DNA of 64,000 nucleotides from Streptomyces sp. MJM8645 (GTDB lineage Bacteria; Actinomycetota; Actinomycetes; Streptomycetales; Streptomycetaceae). Within the stretch, counting starts at the first letter, position 1, and every line of letters starts with the position of its first letter. The translations under genes and the position numbers were made by a program. Positions 40,614 through 49,516 of this stretch are shown here, in pieces. The notes beneath the pieces are model-generated. The model had not been told where the DNA came from and ran no database searches. It saw only the letters and a list, made by a program, of their open reading frames with translations. Where the stretch lies: positions 1,337,501 to 1,401,500 of the forward strand of contig NZ_LJJF01000002.1 of the NCBI RefSeq assembly GCF_001625365.1, written 5' to 3'.

Positions 40614-41278
40614 GGCCGTTGAGTGCCCTCCTGCGCCGCGAGCGCGAGCGCGTGCCGGCCGGACTCGGCGAGGGTGTACAGCACGGACCGCTGCTGCTTG
40701 TGGCGCTGGATGCTCCCCTTGGCCACGAGCGACTCCAGGGTGTTGCGCACGACCTGCGGGGTGGGGGTGCGGTCCGGGTGCTTCACCAGCAGTTCGTCCC
40801 GCAGCTCCTTCGCCAGGCGCGGTTCGTCGTGACCGCTGAGCAGGGACAACAGGAGCTCTCCGAGCAGGGGTTGCCGCGACTTCCCCGCCGCGGCGGCCCG
40901 TGCCGGCTTGCCCGCCTGCACCGTCCGCGCCGTGTTCCCCGCCTTCGCGGGCTTCGCCGTCTTCGCCGTCTTCGCCGTCCGCGCCGAACGAGCCGAACGC
41001 GGCGAAGGTGTGCGGGCGGGGGCCGCAGCGGACGCCCGGCGTCGCTTCGCCCCGGTGAGCACGGGCTCGTCCTGTGCCTGCTGGGGCAGGGGCGAGGGTT
41101 CCGACAGGCCCTCGTACCGTTCGGCGAGCTGGAGGATGTCGGCCAGGAGGGCTTCCTCCTGCTTCAGCATCCTGACCTCCTCGGCCAGTTCCTGCTGACG
41201 CCGACGGTTCTCTTCCAGATCCGATGCGGCCTGATCGACGAGCCGCGTACGGAGCGTGCTGGCTGGTTGGCTGGTCAC
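40610..41278 (-). CDS. Coiled-coil and winged-helix DNA-binding-like protein
   Basis: A 222-residue protein in three parts: an N-terminal coiled coil (DLEENRRRQQELAEEVRMLK, about 20-60), a basic Ala/Lys/Thr-rich linker with TAK and AKT triplet repeats from a 9-bp DNA repeat (about 40945-40980), and a C-terminal winged helix (DELLVKHPDRTPTPQVVRNT, then LESLVAKGSIQRHKQQRSVL). I recall similar proteins as widespread in Streptomyces, without an assigned function. It probably acts as a transcriptional regulator. Confidence 0.7.
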   Translation of the reverse strand: MTSQPASTLRTRLVDQAASDLEENRRRQQELAEEVRMLKQEEALLADILQLAERYEGLSEPSPLPQQAQDEPVLTGAKRRRASAAAPARTPSPRSARSARTAKTAKTAKPAKAGNTARTVQAGKPARAAAAGKSRQPLLGELLLSLLSGHDEPRLAKELRDELLVKHPDRTPTPQVVRNTLESLVAKGSIQRHKQQRSVLYTLAESGRHALALAAQEGTQRP

Positions 41279-41482
41279 AACCGTTCACTCCTTAGTAATG
41301 GATGACGTTGCGCATGGTACTCACGCTGGAGCTTCCGTGTAGGAGGGTGCAGGCGGTGGACGGCATTCCCTGGGGTCGTGCAGTACCATTCCCGACGCCC
41401 GGGCGAGCAGCACGCCGACAGGGCGAGGCGGCGTCGTCAGGACATCGCACAATCGACAACCACCATCCGCAACCGCCGCGAC

Positions 41483-41581
41483 GGGTGGATCACCCTGGCC
41501 TGGCTGCTGCGGCGGTCGCCGAACATCTTGCTGATCCGCGGCACCTCGTCGGTGGCACACCTGCGAGAGAACGTCGCAGGC
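41483..41581 (+). pseudogene. Short C-terminal fragment of an aldo-keto reductase
   Basis: In the otherwise gene-free stretch 41279-41802, one frame reads WITLAWLLRRSPNILLIRGT and SSVAHLRENVAG, matching the AKR C-terminal signature (ALAWLLxxSPxxLPIPGTSSVxHLxEN) with Pro to Arg in the PGT loop. Nothing else of the enzyme remains. Confidence 0.6.
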
Positions 41582-41802
41582 TGCGGGCCGTGGAGTGCGC
41601 GGCGCGAGCGCCGGCAGGCGGGCGATAGGCCGTCGTCCCTGACCGCCGGTCGGGGGGAGGTGGGACTCTGGCCTTACGTCAGACCGTCGGTGTACGCCGC
41701 AAGTCTGATCATGAACCCATCCCTGCGCCGTACGGGGGACGAGTGCGCCTGAACGGAGACTGGAGGCGATCCGAGAACACCGATTCTGCACTGAGGACGG
41801 GC

Positions 41803-43389
41803 ATGGCGCTGCGAGACGGACGAACGATCTCCCTGTTGACGGTCGGCGCGGTGACGACCGTGATCGCGGCGCTCACCCCGGTGACGGCGTTCGCGGCGGG
41901 CGGGGACCCGCTCCAGCAGTACGCGCAGCAGAAGCTTCGTTGGGAGCGCTGCGACGCGGGCGGGCCGGCGGGGTTCGAGTGCGCGAAGGTCAAGGTGCCT
42001 CTGGACTATGGCAACCCCGGGGGCCGGAGGATCGACCTCGCGATATCGCGGATCAAGGCGGGCAGCGCGAAGCAGCGGCACGGAGTGCTGCTGATGAATC
42101 CCGGTGGCCCGGGTTTCCCGGGGCTGGGCCTGCCCGTGGAGATGCAGCCGCTGCTGTCGGCGCAGGTGCGGGAGCGGTTCGACCTGGTCGGCTTCGACCC
42201 GCGCGGGGTCGGGCAGAGCTCGCCGGTCGGCTGCGGCCTGACGCCCGACGAGCAGGTCTACCAACACCCCTACGCAGAAGGGAAGTTCGGCGAGGACGTG
42301 GCCCGGGCCCGGACGGTGGCCGACAAGTGCCGGGCCAAGGCGGGGGACACGCTGGCGCACATCACCACCCGCAACACGGCCCGGGACATGGACGTCGTCC
42401 GGGCGGTGCTGGGGGAACAGAAGATCTCCTACTTCGGGTACTCGTACGGCACCTACCTGGGCGCCGTCTACACGCAGATGTTCCCCCGGCGCGCGGACCG
42501 GTTCGTGCTCGACAGCGCGCTCGATCCGGCGCTCGCGTGGCGGGGGATGTTCCGGGGGTGGTCGGCGGGGGCCGAACTCGCCTTCACCCGGTGGACGGAG
42601 TGGGCCGCCGCCCGCAACACCGCGTACGGGTTGGGCGCGACTGCGGCGGAGGTCCGGGAGGCGTACTGGGACCTGATCGCCCACGCCGACCGCACGCCCG
42701 TTCCGGTGGAGGGCGGGGCGCTCAGCGGCGACGCCATCCGGTCCAGGTACGCCGAGTTCGTCCGCGTCGAGGCCGTCACGCCCTGGATCGTCGCGCTCAA
42801 GGCCGCAGCCGCGGGCGGGCCGGCCGCTTCGGCCGCTTCGGCCGGGGCGACCGGCGTGGCCGACGTGGCCGGCGCGGCGGTGTCCGATGCCGCCCCGGTC
42901 CGGGCCGCCGACGAGGGCGCGGGCGCGCGGGCCGCCGACCCGGTCGCCCCGGTAGACCCGGTCGACCCGGAGAACAACCGGGCCGCCGTCGTGTGGGCCG
43001 TCTTCTGCGGCGACACCCGCGACTGGCCGCGCGACCCCGAGCAGTACCGCCGGGACGCGATCCGGGACAAGGCCCGCTACCCGCTGGCCGGCGACCTGGG
43101 CGCCAACATCCAGCCGTGCGCGTTCTGGAAGCGGGCGCCCGGCGAGCCGGCCACCGTGGTGAACAACGACGTCAACGCGCTGATCGTGCAGAACCAGTGG
43201 GACCCGCAGGCGACCTTGGCCATGGCACAGGGCATGCGGCGGGCGCTGCACGGCGCACGGATGATCACGGTGGCCGGCGGCGAGGGCCACGGTGTGGTGG
43301 TGGCCGGCCCGTCCTGCGCGAGCGCCGACGTCAACCGCTACCTGACCACCGGCCGGCTGCCCGCCAAGGACCTGACCTGCGGAAACTAG
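41803..43389 (+). CDS. Secreted alpha/beta-hydrolase (tripeptidyl-aminopeptidase-like)
   Basis: A 528-residue secreted hydrolase. A signal peptide (TISLLTVGAVTTVIAALTPVTAFA, cleaved near 30) is followed by the family pattern LRWERCDAGGPAGFECAKVK and VPLDYGNPGG, the oxyanion region LLMNPGGPGFPG, the nucleophile elbow YFGYSYGTYLG (Ser near 229), and a C-terminal His in GGEGHGVVV with Cys pairs of the TAP-like domain. An Ala/Asp/Pro-rich insert of about 60 residues (about 340-390) precedes the cap. Such enzymes release peptides or hydrolyse esters outside the cell. GAGGAC lies before ATG 41803. Confidence 0.88.
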   Translation: MALRDGRTISLLTVGAVTTVIAALTPVTAFAAGGDPLQQYAQQKLRWERCDAGGPAGFECAKVKVPLDYGNPGGRRIDLAISRIKAGSAKQRHGVLLMNPGGPGFPGLGLPVEMQPLLSAQVRERFDLVGFDPRGVGQSSPVGCGLTPDEQVYQHPYAEGKFGEDVARARTVADKCRAKAGDTLAHITTRNTARDMDVVRAVLGEQKISYFGYSYGTYLGAVYTQMFPRRADRFVLDSALDPALAWRGMFRGWSAGAELAFTRWTEWAAARNTAYGLGATAAEVREAYWDLIAHADRTPVPVEGGALSGDAIRSRYAEFVRVEAVTPWIVALKAAAAGGPAASAASAGATGVADVAGAAVSDAAPVRAADEGAGARAADPVAPVDPVDPENNRAAVVWAVFCGDTRDWPRDPEQYRRDAIRDKARYPLAGDLGANIQPCAFWKRAPGEPATVVNNDVNALIVQNQWDPQATLAMAQGMRRALHGARMITVAGGEGHGVVVAGPSCASADVNRYLTTGRLPAKDLTCGN

Positions 43390-43444
43390 GGGCACCGTCG
43401 AAGCCCCCACCCCGCCGATCTGCGCGAGTTCCAAGTCATTCGGC

Positions 43445-43546
43445 GTGCTCATGGATCACTACGCGCGCGTCGTGCGGTCCTTCGACACCCCGCCCGTGAT
43501 CATCGGCCACCCGGTCGGCGGGCTCGTCGCCCAGCACCTCCTGGGC
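43445..43546 (+). pseudogene. Alpha/beta-hydrolase fragment with a mutated nucleophile elbow
   Basis: The frame encodes LMDHYARVVRSFDTPPVIIG then HPVGGLVAQHLLG, the region around the nucleophile elbow of an alpha/beta hydrolase, where GHSFGG has become GHPVGG, so Ser is lost. The fragment ends directly in a terminator hairpin. Confidence 0.6.
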
Positions 43547-43547
43547 A

Positions 43548-43594
43548 CCGGCCCGTGCCCCCGCCGCCGTTCGGGCGGCGGGGGCACGGGCCGG
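43548..43594. terminator. Very strong hairpin terminator
   Basis: Perfect 21-bp arms (43548-43568 and 43574-43594) around GTTCG, lying 24 bases beyond the stop of the lectin gene (minus strand). It probably serves transcripts from both sides. Confidence 0.85.
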
Positions 43595-43618
43595 TCGCGT
43601 GACCGTCCGGGGTGGGGG

Positions 43619-44182
43619 TCAGCTCGGGAAGGGCCAGGTCGGGCACCACGGCCAGGTGATCTGGCCGGGGTAGGGCGGGCCCCACGGCGGGCACTTGGGC
43701 AGGGTCGGCGTCCCCGGGGCGCTGGTCCACAGGATCTTGCCGTTCAGCTGGACGGCGATCGCACCCTCGTTGTAGACGGCCAGTTCGGCGCCGGGGTTGC
43801 CGCCGGTGTTGCTGGCCCACAGCGGGGTGTTGGCGGCGGAGTACACGACGAGGTTGCCGTCGCCCTGCATGACCAGGATGTTGCCGTTGGGGATGGCGCC
43901 CTTGGCGACCCAGATCGGGGTGGTGTCGCGGTACAGGACGACGTTGCCGTCGCCCTGCATGGCCAGCATGATGTGGCCGTTCGGCGAGTACCAGGCCTGG
44001 TTGCGGTTCAGCAGGCTGTTCATCGGGATGTGGGTGGGCTCGGACAGCGCGGCGGTCACGGCGGCCGGAGCCGCGGTGGGGGCGGCGGCCTGGGCGGCGT
44101 CGGCGGTACCCGTGGTGAGGGCGCCGAACCCGATCGTGGCGAGGGCGGCCAGGGCGGCGACCCGGGAGCGGAGTCTGGACAT
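43619..44182 (-). CDS. Secreted B-type (bulb) mannose-binding lectin
   Basis: A 187-residue protein with a signal peptide (VAALAALATIGFGALTTGTADA) and one beta-prism II lectin domain. Two mannose-binding motifs QxDxNxVxY are intact (MQGDGNVVLYRD and MQGDGNLVVYSA) and a third (ELAVYNEGAIAVQL) is degenerate. The tail is rich in Pro/Trp (CPPWGPPYP ... WPWCPTWPFPS). Streptomycetes secrete such lectins, sometimes as inhibitors or carbohydrate binders. The start MSRLRSRV at 44182 was chosen; a longer frame to 44275 lacks a signal-peptide logic. Confidence 0.88.
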   Translation of the reverse strand: MSRLRSRVAALAALATIGFGALTTGTADAAQAAAPTAAPAAVTAALSEPTHIPMNSLLNRNQAWYSPNGHIMLAMQGDGNVVLYRDTTPIWVAKGAIPNGNILVMQGDGNLVVYSAANTPLWASNTGGNPGAELAVYNEGAIAVQLNGKILWTSAPGTPTLPKCPPWGPPYPGQITWPWCPTWPFPS

Positions 44183-44499
44183 GGGTGGGCTTGAAGTCCT
44201 TCCGGGGAAAGCGGAGTTGACGAAGTAGCGGGAGGGTTTCCTGTGGCGCCCGTCCCGCTGCGTCCGGCGCCGCACCGAACGTTAGGTCCGCGGCGCGCCG
44301 CCGATCGGCAGATCCACCGGCAGCTTCCCGCTCGCCCGCCCGCCCGCTCACCGCCTTCGACAGCGCCGGCACCGACTCGTGGTGCGGTAAGCGGGCGCTC
44401 CCAGCCCCCGCTGGGCCGCTTCGGTACGGTGCCGCCACCGCGACGCCAAAGCCTGACCCTGCCGGGGACCTCGGAGCTTCCCGGCCCGGCCCCGGACGC
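44183..44499. other. Gap without recognised gene
   Basis: No convincing frame is seen on either strand. It should hold the lectin promoter near 44200 and the terminator of the amidohydrolase; a weak AGCGGG/CCCGCT repeat lies near 44390-44410. Confidence 0.4.
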
Positions 44500-46254
44500 T
44501 CAGCAGCAGCCCCACTGCGGGGTGGGCGCGGTGGCCGGGATCGCGGAGGCCCGGGCGGCGGGTGCCGGCGGGTGGATGGTCGTTCCCGCCTTGATCGTCT
44601 CGACGACCTCGATGTCGCGGATCGCCTCCGGGTCGACCGTCAGCGGATTGGCGCTGAGGATCACCAGGTCCGCGAGCTTGCCGACCTCGATGCTGCCCTT
44701 GCGGTCCTGCTCGCCGTACTGGTGGGCGGCGTCGAGGGTGATCGCGCGGACCGCCTCCAGGGCCGACACCCGCTGCTCCGGCCCGAGGACGACCCCGTCG
44801 GTTCGGGTGCGCCGGGTCACCTGGCTGGACAGCACGGCGATCGAGTCGGGCAGCGCCACCGGCGCGTCGTGGTGCGAGGTGTAGCGCAGGCCGCGGTCGA
44901 GCGCCCAGCGGGCGGGGGAGATGGTGGCCGCCCGCTGCTCGCCGAAGACGGTCCCGCGGTACCAGTCGCCCCAGTAGTAGGTGTGCATGGAGAAGAAGGA
45001 CGGCACGATCCCCAGCCGGGCGAACGCCTCGACCTGGTCCTCGCGGGCGGTCTGCGCGTGGATGGCCACGGTCGGGCGCCGGCCCGGCCCGGCCGCCTCG
45101 ACCGCCCGGAGGAACTGGTCGATCGCCGCGTCGCCGTTGACGTGCGCCAGGACCTGCCAGCCCCGCTCGACCGCCGTGCTGACCTGCTTGTCCACCACCG
45201 TGCCGTCCGGCTCCGCCGGGTACCCGCAGTAGTCCTCGGGCTTCCCGGCCGGCGGCGTCAGGTACGGCGCGGTGAGCCACGCCGTGCGGCCCTGCGGCGA
45301 GCCGTCCAGCACCAGCTTCACCCCGGCCGCGCGGACGCCGTCCACGTACTCGTCGCTCACCCCGATCGGGTCGTCCAGCGCGGAGGACATCGCCTCGCCG
45401 GCCTTCACGTACGCGACCACGTCGACCGCGAACGGCACGGCGGCGGCCGTGTCCCGCAGCGCCTTGAGGTTGTCGAGGGTGGTGCCGCCCTCCTGGACGG
45501 TGGTGAAGCCGAAGCTCGCCGCCGTGGCCGCGCCGGTGATGAACAGCATCAGCAGTGCCCGTTCGGGCAGCCCCGCGAGCGCCAGGTCCGAGGCCGGGGT
45601 GAACGCCTTCTCCTCCAGGACCCCGTCGGGCTCGCCGTGCGCGGGCGGGACGGCGAGTTCGCGCCGCCGGATCACGCCGCCCTCGGGGTCGGGCGTGGCG
45701 GCCGAGTAGCGGAGCCGTTTCAGGCCGAGGCTGTTCACCGCGCCGAGGTGGAAGGACTGGTGGATGGCGAGCACCGGGCGGTCCCTGGACACCTCGTCGA
45801 GGTCCTCGCGGGTGGGGTGGCGGCCCTCGGCGAGCATCGCGTCGTCGTAGCCGAACCCGACGATCCACTCGGAGTCCGCGCCCACCGTGCTCCCGGCCCA
45901 GGCGCGCAGCTTGTCCTTCAGCGAGTCGAGCCCGGTGACGTCGCCGTCCGGTGCGGCCAGCAGGTTGGCGATGGTGGCCTGGAGGCCGATGCCGCCGAGG
46001 TGCCCGTGCGCGTCGACGAACCCGGGCAGCAGGGCGCGGCCCTCAAGGTCCCGTACGACGGTGTGCGGGCCGCTCCACTGGTCCAGCGCCTCCTGCCGGG
46101 GGCCGACGAAGACGATCGTGCCGTCCTTGACGGCCACGGCCTCGGGGGGCCGGGCGTCACTTTCGGCGCTCTCGGAGCTTTCGGCGCTTTCGGCGCTCTC
46201 GGCGACGGTGACGATCTCGCCGCCGTGGAGGATGAGGTCGGCCTGCTGGGCCAT
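44500..46254 (-). CDS. YtcJ-like amidohydrolase family protein
   Basis: A 584-residue metal-dependent hydrolase: ADLILHGGEIVTVAES at the N-terminus, the metal-site segment LLPGFVDAHGHLGGIG near 80, FVQEGG-type FTTVQEGGTTLD, VLAHVNGDAAIDQ and VAIHAQTAREDQ (His ligands), SHHDAPVALPDS, and the C-terminal GSIEVGKLADLVILSANP. The YtcJ group deacylates or de-amidates unknown substrates. Near residues 20-35 a 9-bp DNA repeat encodes an ESAESAESSESAES run. The terminal QWGCC has two Cys. The gene is monocistronic. Confidence 0.88.
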   Translation of the reverse strand: MAQQADLILHGGEIVTVAESAESAESSESAESDARPPEAVAVKDGTIVFVGPRQEALDQWSGPHTVVRDLEGRALLPGFVDAHGHLGGIGLQATIANLLAAPDGDVTGLDSLKDKLRAWAGSTVGADSEWIVGFGYDDAMLAEGRHPTREDLDEVSRDRPVLAIHQSFHLGAVNSLGLKRLRYSAATPDPEGGVIRRRELAVPPAHGEPDGVLEEKAFTPASDLALAGLPERALLMLFITGAATAASFGFTTVQEGGTTLDNLKALRDTAAAVPFAVDVVAYVKAGEAMSSALDDPIGVSDEYVDGVRAAGVKLVLDGSPQGRTAWLTAPYLTPPAGKPEDYCGYPAEPDGTVVDKQVSTAVERGWQVLAHVNGDAAIDQFLRAVEAAGPGRRPTVAIHAQTAREDQVEAFARLGIVPSFFSMHTYYWGDWYRGTVFGEQRAATISPARWALDRGLRYTSHHDAPVALPDSIAVLSSQVTRRTRTDGVVLGPEQRVSALEAVRAITLDAAHQYGEQDRKGSIEVGKLADLVILSANPLTVDPEAIRDIEVVETIKAGTTIHPPAPAARASAIPATAPTPQWGCC

Positions 46255-46397
46255 GCGGGTCTCCTGGAGGTAGGGGTTTGCGCCACGCTCCTACCCGTGG
46301 TGACCGCGGAATCACCTTCTGTGGCGCCGGTCTGTCCGTATGTCGCTCCCGCACGGCGGTTGCGGGTGTCTTCGGTGTCCCAGGTGTCCCGGGTGTC

Positions 46398-47843
46398 TCA
46401 GCGCTGCTCCTCCGGGCGGCCCTCGAGCTCCCAGCGGGTGTGGAAGGTCCCGTCCCGGTCGACGCGGCGGTAGGTGTGCGCGCCGAAGAAGTCCCGCTGG
46501 CCCTGCACCAGTGCGGCCGGGAGGCGCCCCGCCCGCAGGCCGTCGTAGTAGGCGAGCGCGGTCGCGAAGCCGGGGGCGGGCACCCCGAGTTCGACCGCCG
46601 CCGAGACGACCCGTCGCCAGGCCGACTGCGCGGAGCCGAGCGCCTCCCGGAAGTGCGCGTCGGTCAGCAGGGTGGGGCGCTCCCGGTCGGCCTCGTACGC
46701 GTCCCTGATCCGGTCCAGGAACCGGGCCCTGATGATGCAGCCGCCGCGCCAGATCGCGGCCATCTCGCCGGGGTCGATCTGCCAGGAGTACTCCGCGCTG
46801 CCGGCCTGGATCTGGTTGAAGCCCTGGGCGTAGGCCACCATCTTGGAGGCGTACAGCGCCTGCTCGACGTCGTCGGCGAACCGGTCCGATGCCGCGCTGT
46901 CGAGCCAGGTCTCGGTGGGGCCGGGCAGCCCCCGGCCGGCCTGCCGGAGCGGCACGCTGCCGGACAGCGCCCGGGCGAAGACCGCCTCGGCGATCCCGCT
47001 GACGGGCACGCCGAGCTCCAGCGCGCTCTGGACGGTCCAGCGGCCGGTGCCCTTCTGCTCGGCCTGGTCCAGCACGATGTCGACGAAGGGCTTCCCGGTC
47101 GCCGCATCGGTGTGGGCGAGGATCTCGGCGGTGATCTCGATCAGGTAGGACTCCAGGCGCCCGCCGTTCCACGCCCGGAAGACCTCGGCGATCGCGTCGG
47201 GTTGCAGTCCGGCTCCGTGCCGCAGCAGGTCGTACGCCTCGGCGATGAGCTGCATGTCGGCGTACTCGATGCCGTTGTGGACCATCTTGACGAAGTGGCC
47301 GGCGCCGTCCGGTCCGACGTGGGTGCAGCAGGGCTTGCCGTCGACCTTGGCCGCGATGTCCTCCAGCAGCGGTCCCAGGACCCGGTAGGCCTCCGGGGTG
47401 CCGCCGGGCATGATGCTCGGCCCCTCCAGGGCGCCCTGCTCACCGCCGGAGATGCCGCTGCCCACGAAGTGCAGGCCGCGTCCGCGCAGGGCCGCCTCCC
47501 GCCTCCTGGTGTCGAGGAAGTGCGCGTTCCCGCCGTCCACCACCACGTCGCCCTCGTCGAGCAGCGGTACCAGCTCGTCGATGACCGCGTCGGTCGGCGC
47601 CCCGGCCTTGACCATGATCACGATCAGGCGGGGGCGTTCCAGGGCCGCGACGAACTTCTCCGTGGTCTCGGCGGCCACGAACTCACCCTCGTGCCCGAAC
47701 TCCTCCAGCAGCGCCGTGGTCCGCGCCAGCGTGCGGTTGTGCACGGCCACCCGGTAGCCGTGGCGGGCGAAGTTCCTGGCCAGGTTGCGGCCCATCACGG
47801 CCAATCCGGTGACGCCGATCCGGGCCGGTGCCTGCTCGGTCAT
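46398..47843 (-). CDS. gnd: 6-phosphogluconate dehydrogenase, NADP-dependent, decarboxylating
   Basis: A 481-residue enzyme of the pentose phosphate pathway, making ribulose 5-phosphate, CO2 and NADPH. The NADP motif GVTGLAVMGRNLARNFARHG is at about 9-28, the substrate segment GSGISGGEQGALEGPSIMPG at about 126-145, the signature FVKMVHNGIEYADMQLIAEA near 185, and C-terminal QRDFFGAHTYRRVD. The start MTEQAPARIG at 47843 has GGAG upstream; a start five codons earlier is possible. It is a full-length short-tetramer-type dimeric enzyme. Its NADPH would support the nearby oxidative-stress genes, though it is not in their operon. Confidence 0.95.
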   Translation of the reverse strand: MTEQAPARIGVTGLAVMGRNLARNFARHGYRVAVHNRTLARTTALLEEFGHEGEFVAAETTEKFVAALERPRLIVIMVKAGAPTDAVIDELVPLLDEGDVVVDGGNAHFLDTRRREAALRGRGLHFVGSGISGGEQGALEGPSIMPGGTPEAYRVLGPLLEDIAAKVDGKPCCTHVGPDGAGHFVKMVHNGIEYADMQLIAEAYDLLRHGAGLQPDAIAEVFRAWNGGRLESYLIEITAEILAHTDAATGKPFVDIVLDQAEQKGTGRWTVQSALELGVPVSGIAEAVFARALSGSVPLRQAGRGLPGPTETWLDSAASDRFADDVEQALYASKMVAYAQGFNQIQAGSAEYSWQIDPGEMAAIWRGGCIIRARFLDRIRDAYEADRERPTLLTDAHFREALGSAQSAWRRVVSAAVELGVPAPGFATALAYYDGLRAGRLPAALVQGQRDFFGAHTYRRVDRDGTFHTRWELEGRPEEQR

Positions 47844-47904
47844 GGCGGGAATCTCCAAGGGGGTCTCGGGGGCACAGGTGCTCGGGTGCTTGGGGCTGTC
47901 GGGA

Positions 47905-48168
47905 CTACTCAGCGGAGAGCGCGAGGATCTCGTCCTCGGGAAGCTCGACGTACTCCTCGCCCTCCACCCGGATCTCCGATCCGGAGAGCCTGTTGAAGAG
48001 GATCTTCTCGCCGACCTTGACGTCCACCGGGTGCGGCTTGCCGCTCCCCAGCTGCCGGCCGGGCCCCACCGCCACCACCTCGCCCGTCCACGTCTCCGGG
48101 TCCTGCGGGGCCGAAACCCCGATCGGCTTGACGATCAGATGATCGTGCTTCGGGTGGAAGTCGGGCAT
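47905..48168 (-). CDS. GroES-like co-chaperonin with shortened mobile loop
   Basis: An 87-residue GroES-fold protein: HDHLIVKPIGV at the start, GEVVAVGPGRQLGSGKPHPV, DVKVGEKILFNRLSGSEIRV and EGEEYVELPEDEILALSAE. Where GroES has the GroEL-binding mobile loop with a hydrophobic Ile-Val-Leu tripeptide, this protein has only GVSAPQDPETWTG. It may therefore not dock on GroEL in the usual way. No groEL is in the window. It lies 61 bp upstream of gnd on the same strand, and co-transcription is possible. Confidence 0.8.
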   Translation of the reverse strand: MPDFHPKHDHLIVKPIGVSAPQDPETWTGEVVAVGPGRQLGSGKPHPVDVKVGEKILFNRLSGSEIRVEGEEYVELPEDEILALSAE

Positions 48169-48398
48169 GGCATGGTCCTCTCACGTAGCCGCCTGCGGCG
48201 CAGCCGGGGCCGCCCCCACACCTCGATTCTGCCGATCCGCGTCCGCGACCGCCCCACCAGCCGCTCGACGTCCACGCACCGGCGCGGCCGCTTCCCGCCG
48301 CCCGTCGCCCGCGGCGGGGCGGCCGAGTTTCCGGGCGCGGCATGCTCCGTTCGGGTCGCGGGGCGTCGGCCCGGGCGCAGCGCGGCGGCTCCGGTCGG

Positions 48399-49463
48399 CT
48401 ACTGCAGCAGTGCGGCGTGCGGGTGGTCCGGGGCGGCCGGGCACGCGTAGATCTGCTGGTTGTACCCGTCGCCGACGGTGATCATGGTCGGTGCCGCCGA
48501 GTCGGGGCGGACGGCGTCCCGGGTCGCACCGGCCTGGGTCGCGCCGGCCCGGTCCTCGTACGGGATCCAGCTGCGGACGTCCGCGCGCCACTCCTTCGTG
48601 GCGATGGTCAGCATCGGGTCCATCCGGCTGCCACAGGCGCGGCAGTACTGCGGAGCGGGATCGGTGAAGCTCCAGGGCGCCCAGCCGCCGGCCTTCCAAC
48701 CGGGGGCGACGGACAGCTCCCAGTCGTAGTACCTGTCCTCCGCCCCGTCGTAGGCACTGCCCGGCTCCGCGCCGGTCTTCCGCCGCGCGCTCCACGCCCG
48801 GACCTGCGCGCGCAGGTCCGGGTCGAGCTCCGCCGCCAGCGGGTACTCGGTGACCTGCTCGGGGGAGACCAGGCACGGCTGCGGCAGGTAGTCCTCGTAC
48901 TGGATCGCGGGCGGCTGCGGAGGCGCGGTGAGGACCTCGCCGACCGCGGTGGCGGATCGCCAGAACAGCTCGGTCCTCGGCATGTTCCCCCAGGGGCGGT
49001 CGAATGGGTGGTCGAAGGGGCACCACAGCACCTGGAGCAGGTCCGCGCCTTCGGGCGGACGCAGGTCGGGCACCTCGCGGACGTACAGCTGGGCCACGGC
49101 CAGCATCGCGACCGGCCCCTGCGGGCACGGGCGGCCGGCGCCGGCCCGATCCAGCACGGCGCGCTCCTGCGGGGTGTAGGAGCGGGCGCCCGGTGGCCGG
49201 GCCCGGGCGGCCGCCCGGATCCCGCGCAACAGCCGGACATCCGCCGGGGAGGTCGCCGGCAGCACGGCCGGCACCCGGTGCGTGCCCTCGCAGTGCGGCC
49301 ACGGCTCGGCGGCGGGCCACAGCAGTGGACCTCCGACCGAGCTCTCCCGCGGGGACGGCGATCCGGGCCGCGGGTGCAGCCGGGTCGCCGTCCGGGCCAG
49401 CGGGGCCAGTTGTGGGAAGGCCGCCACGATGTCGTCCGGCCTCGGCGGGGTGGTGCGGGTCAT
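48399..49463 (-). CDS. DUF1963-like protein
   Basis: A 354-residue cytosolic protein. ESSVGGPLLWPAAEPWPHCE, VAMLAVAQLYVREVPDL then LLQVLWCPFDHP, and LFWRSATAVGEVL match the layout I recall of streptomycete DUF1963-related proteins; near the C-terminus are CRACGSRMDPMLTIATKEW and GYNQQIYACPAAPDHPHAAL. No catalytic motif is known to me. The start MTRTTPPRPDD at 49463 was chosen; the long upstream frame belongs to the nuclease gene in another phase. It follows the nuclease gene by 53 bp, on the same strand, and could be part of that operon. Confidence 0.6.
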   Translation of the reverse strand: MTRTTPPRPDDIVAAFPQLAPLARTATRLHPRPGSPSPRESSVGGPLLWPAAEPWPHCEGTHRVPAVLPATSPADVRLLRGIRAAARARPPGARSYTPQERAVLDRAGAGRPCPQGPVAMLAVAQLYVREVPDLRPPEGADLLQVLWCPFDHPFDRPWGNMPRTELFWRSATAVGEVLTAPPQPPAIQYEDYLPQPCLVSPEQVTEYPLAAELDPDLRAQVRAWSARRKTGAEPGSAYDGAEDRYYDWELSVAPGWKAGGWAPWSFTDPAPQYCRACGSRMDPMLTIATKEWRADVRSWIPYEDRAGATQAGATRDAVRPDSAAPTMITVGDGYNQQIYACPAAPDHPHAALLQ

Positions 49464-49516
49464 GCCGGCCTCCCAGCCGTACCGGTTCCGGTTCCTCGGT
49501 CCCCAGTTGCCCGGTC

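Noticed and set aside
41674-43452. 592-codon minus-strand frame
   Set aside because: Antisense to the secreted peptidase, which has a signal peptide and GYSYGT motif in the plus frame.
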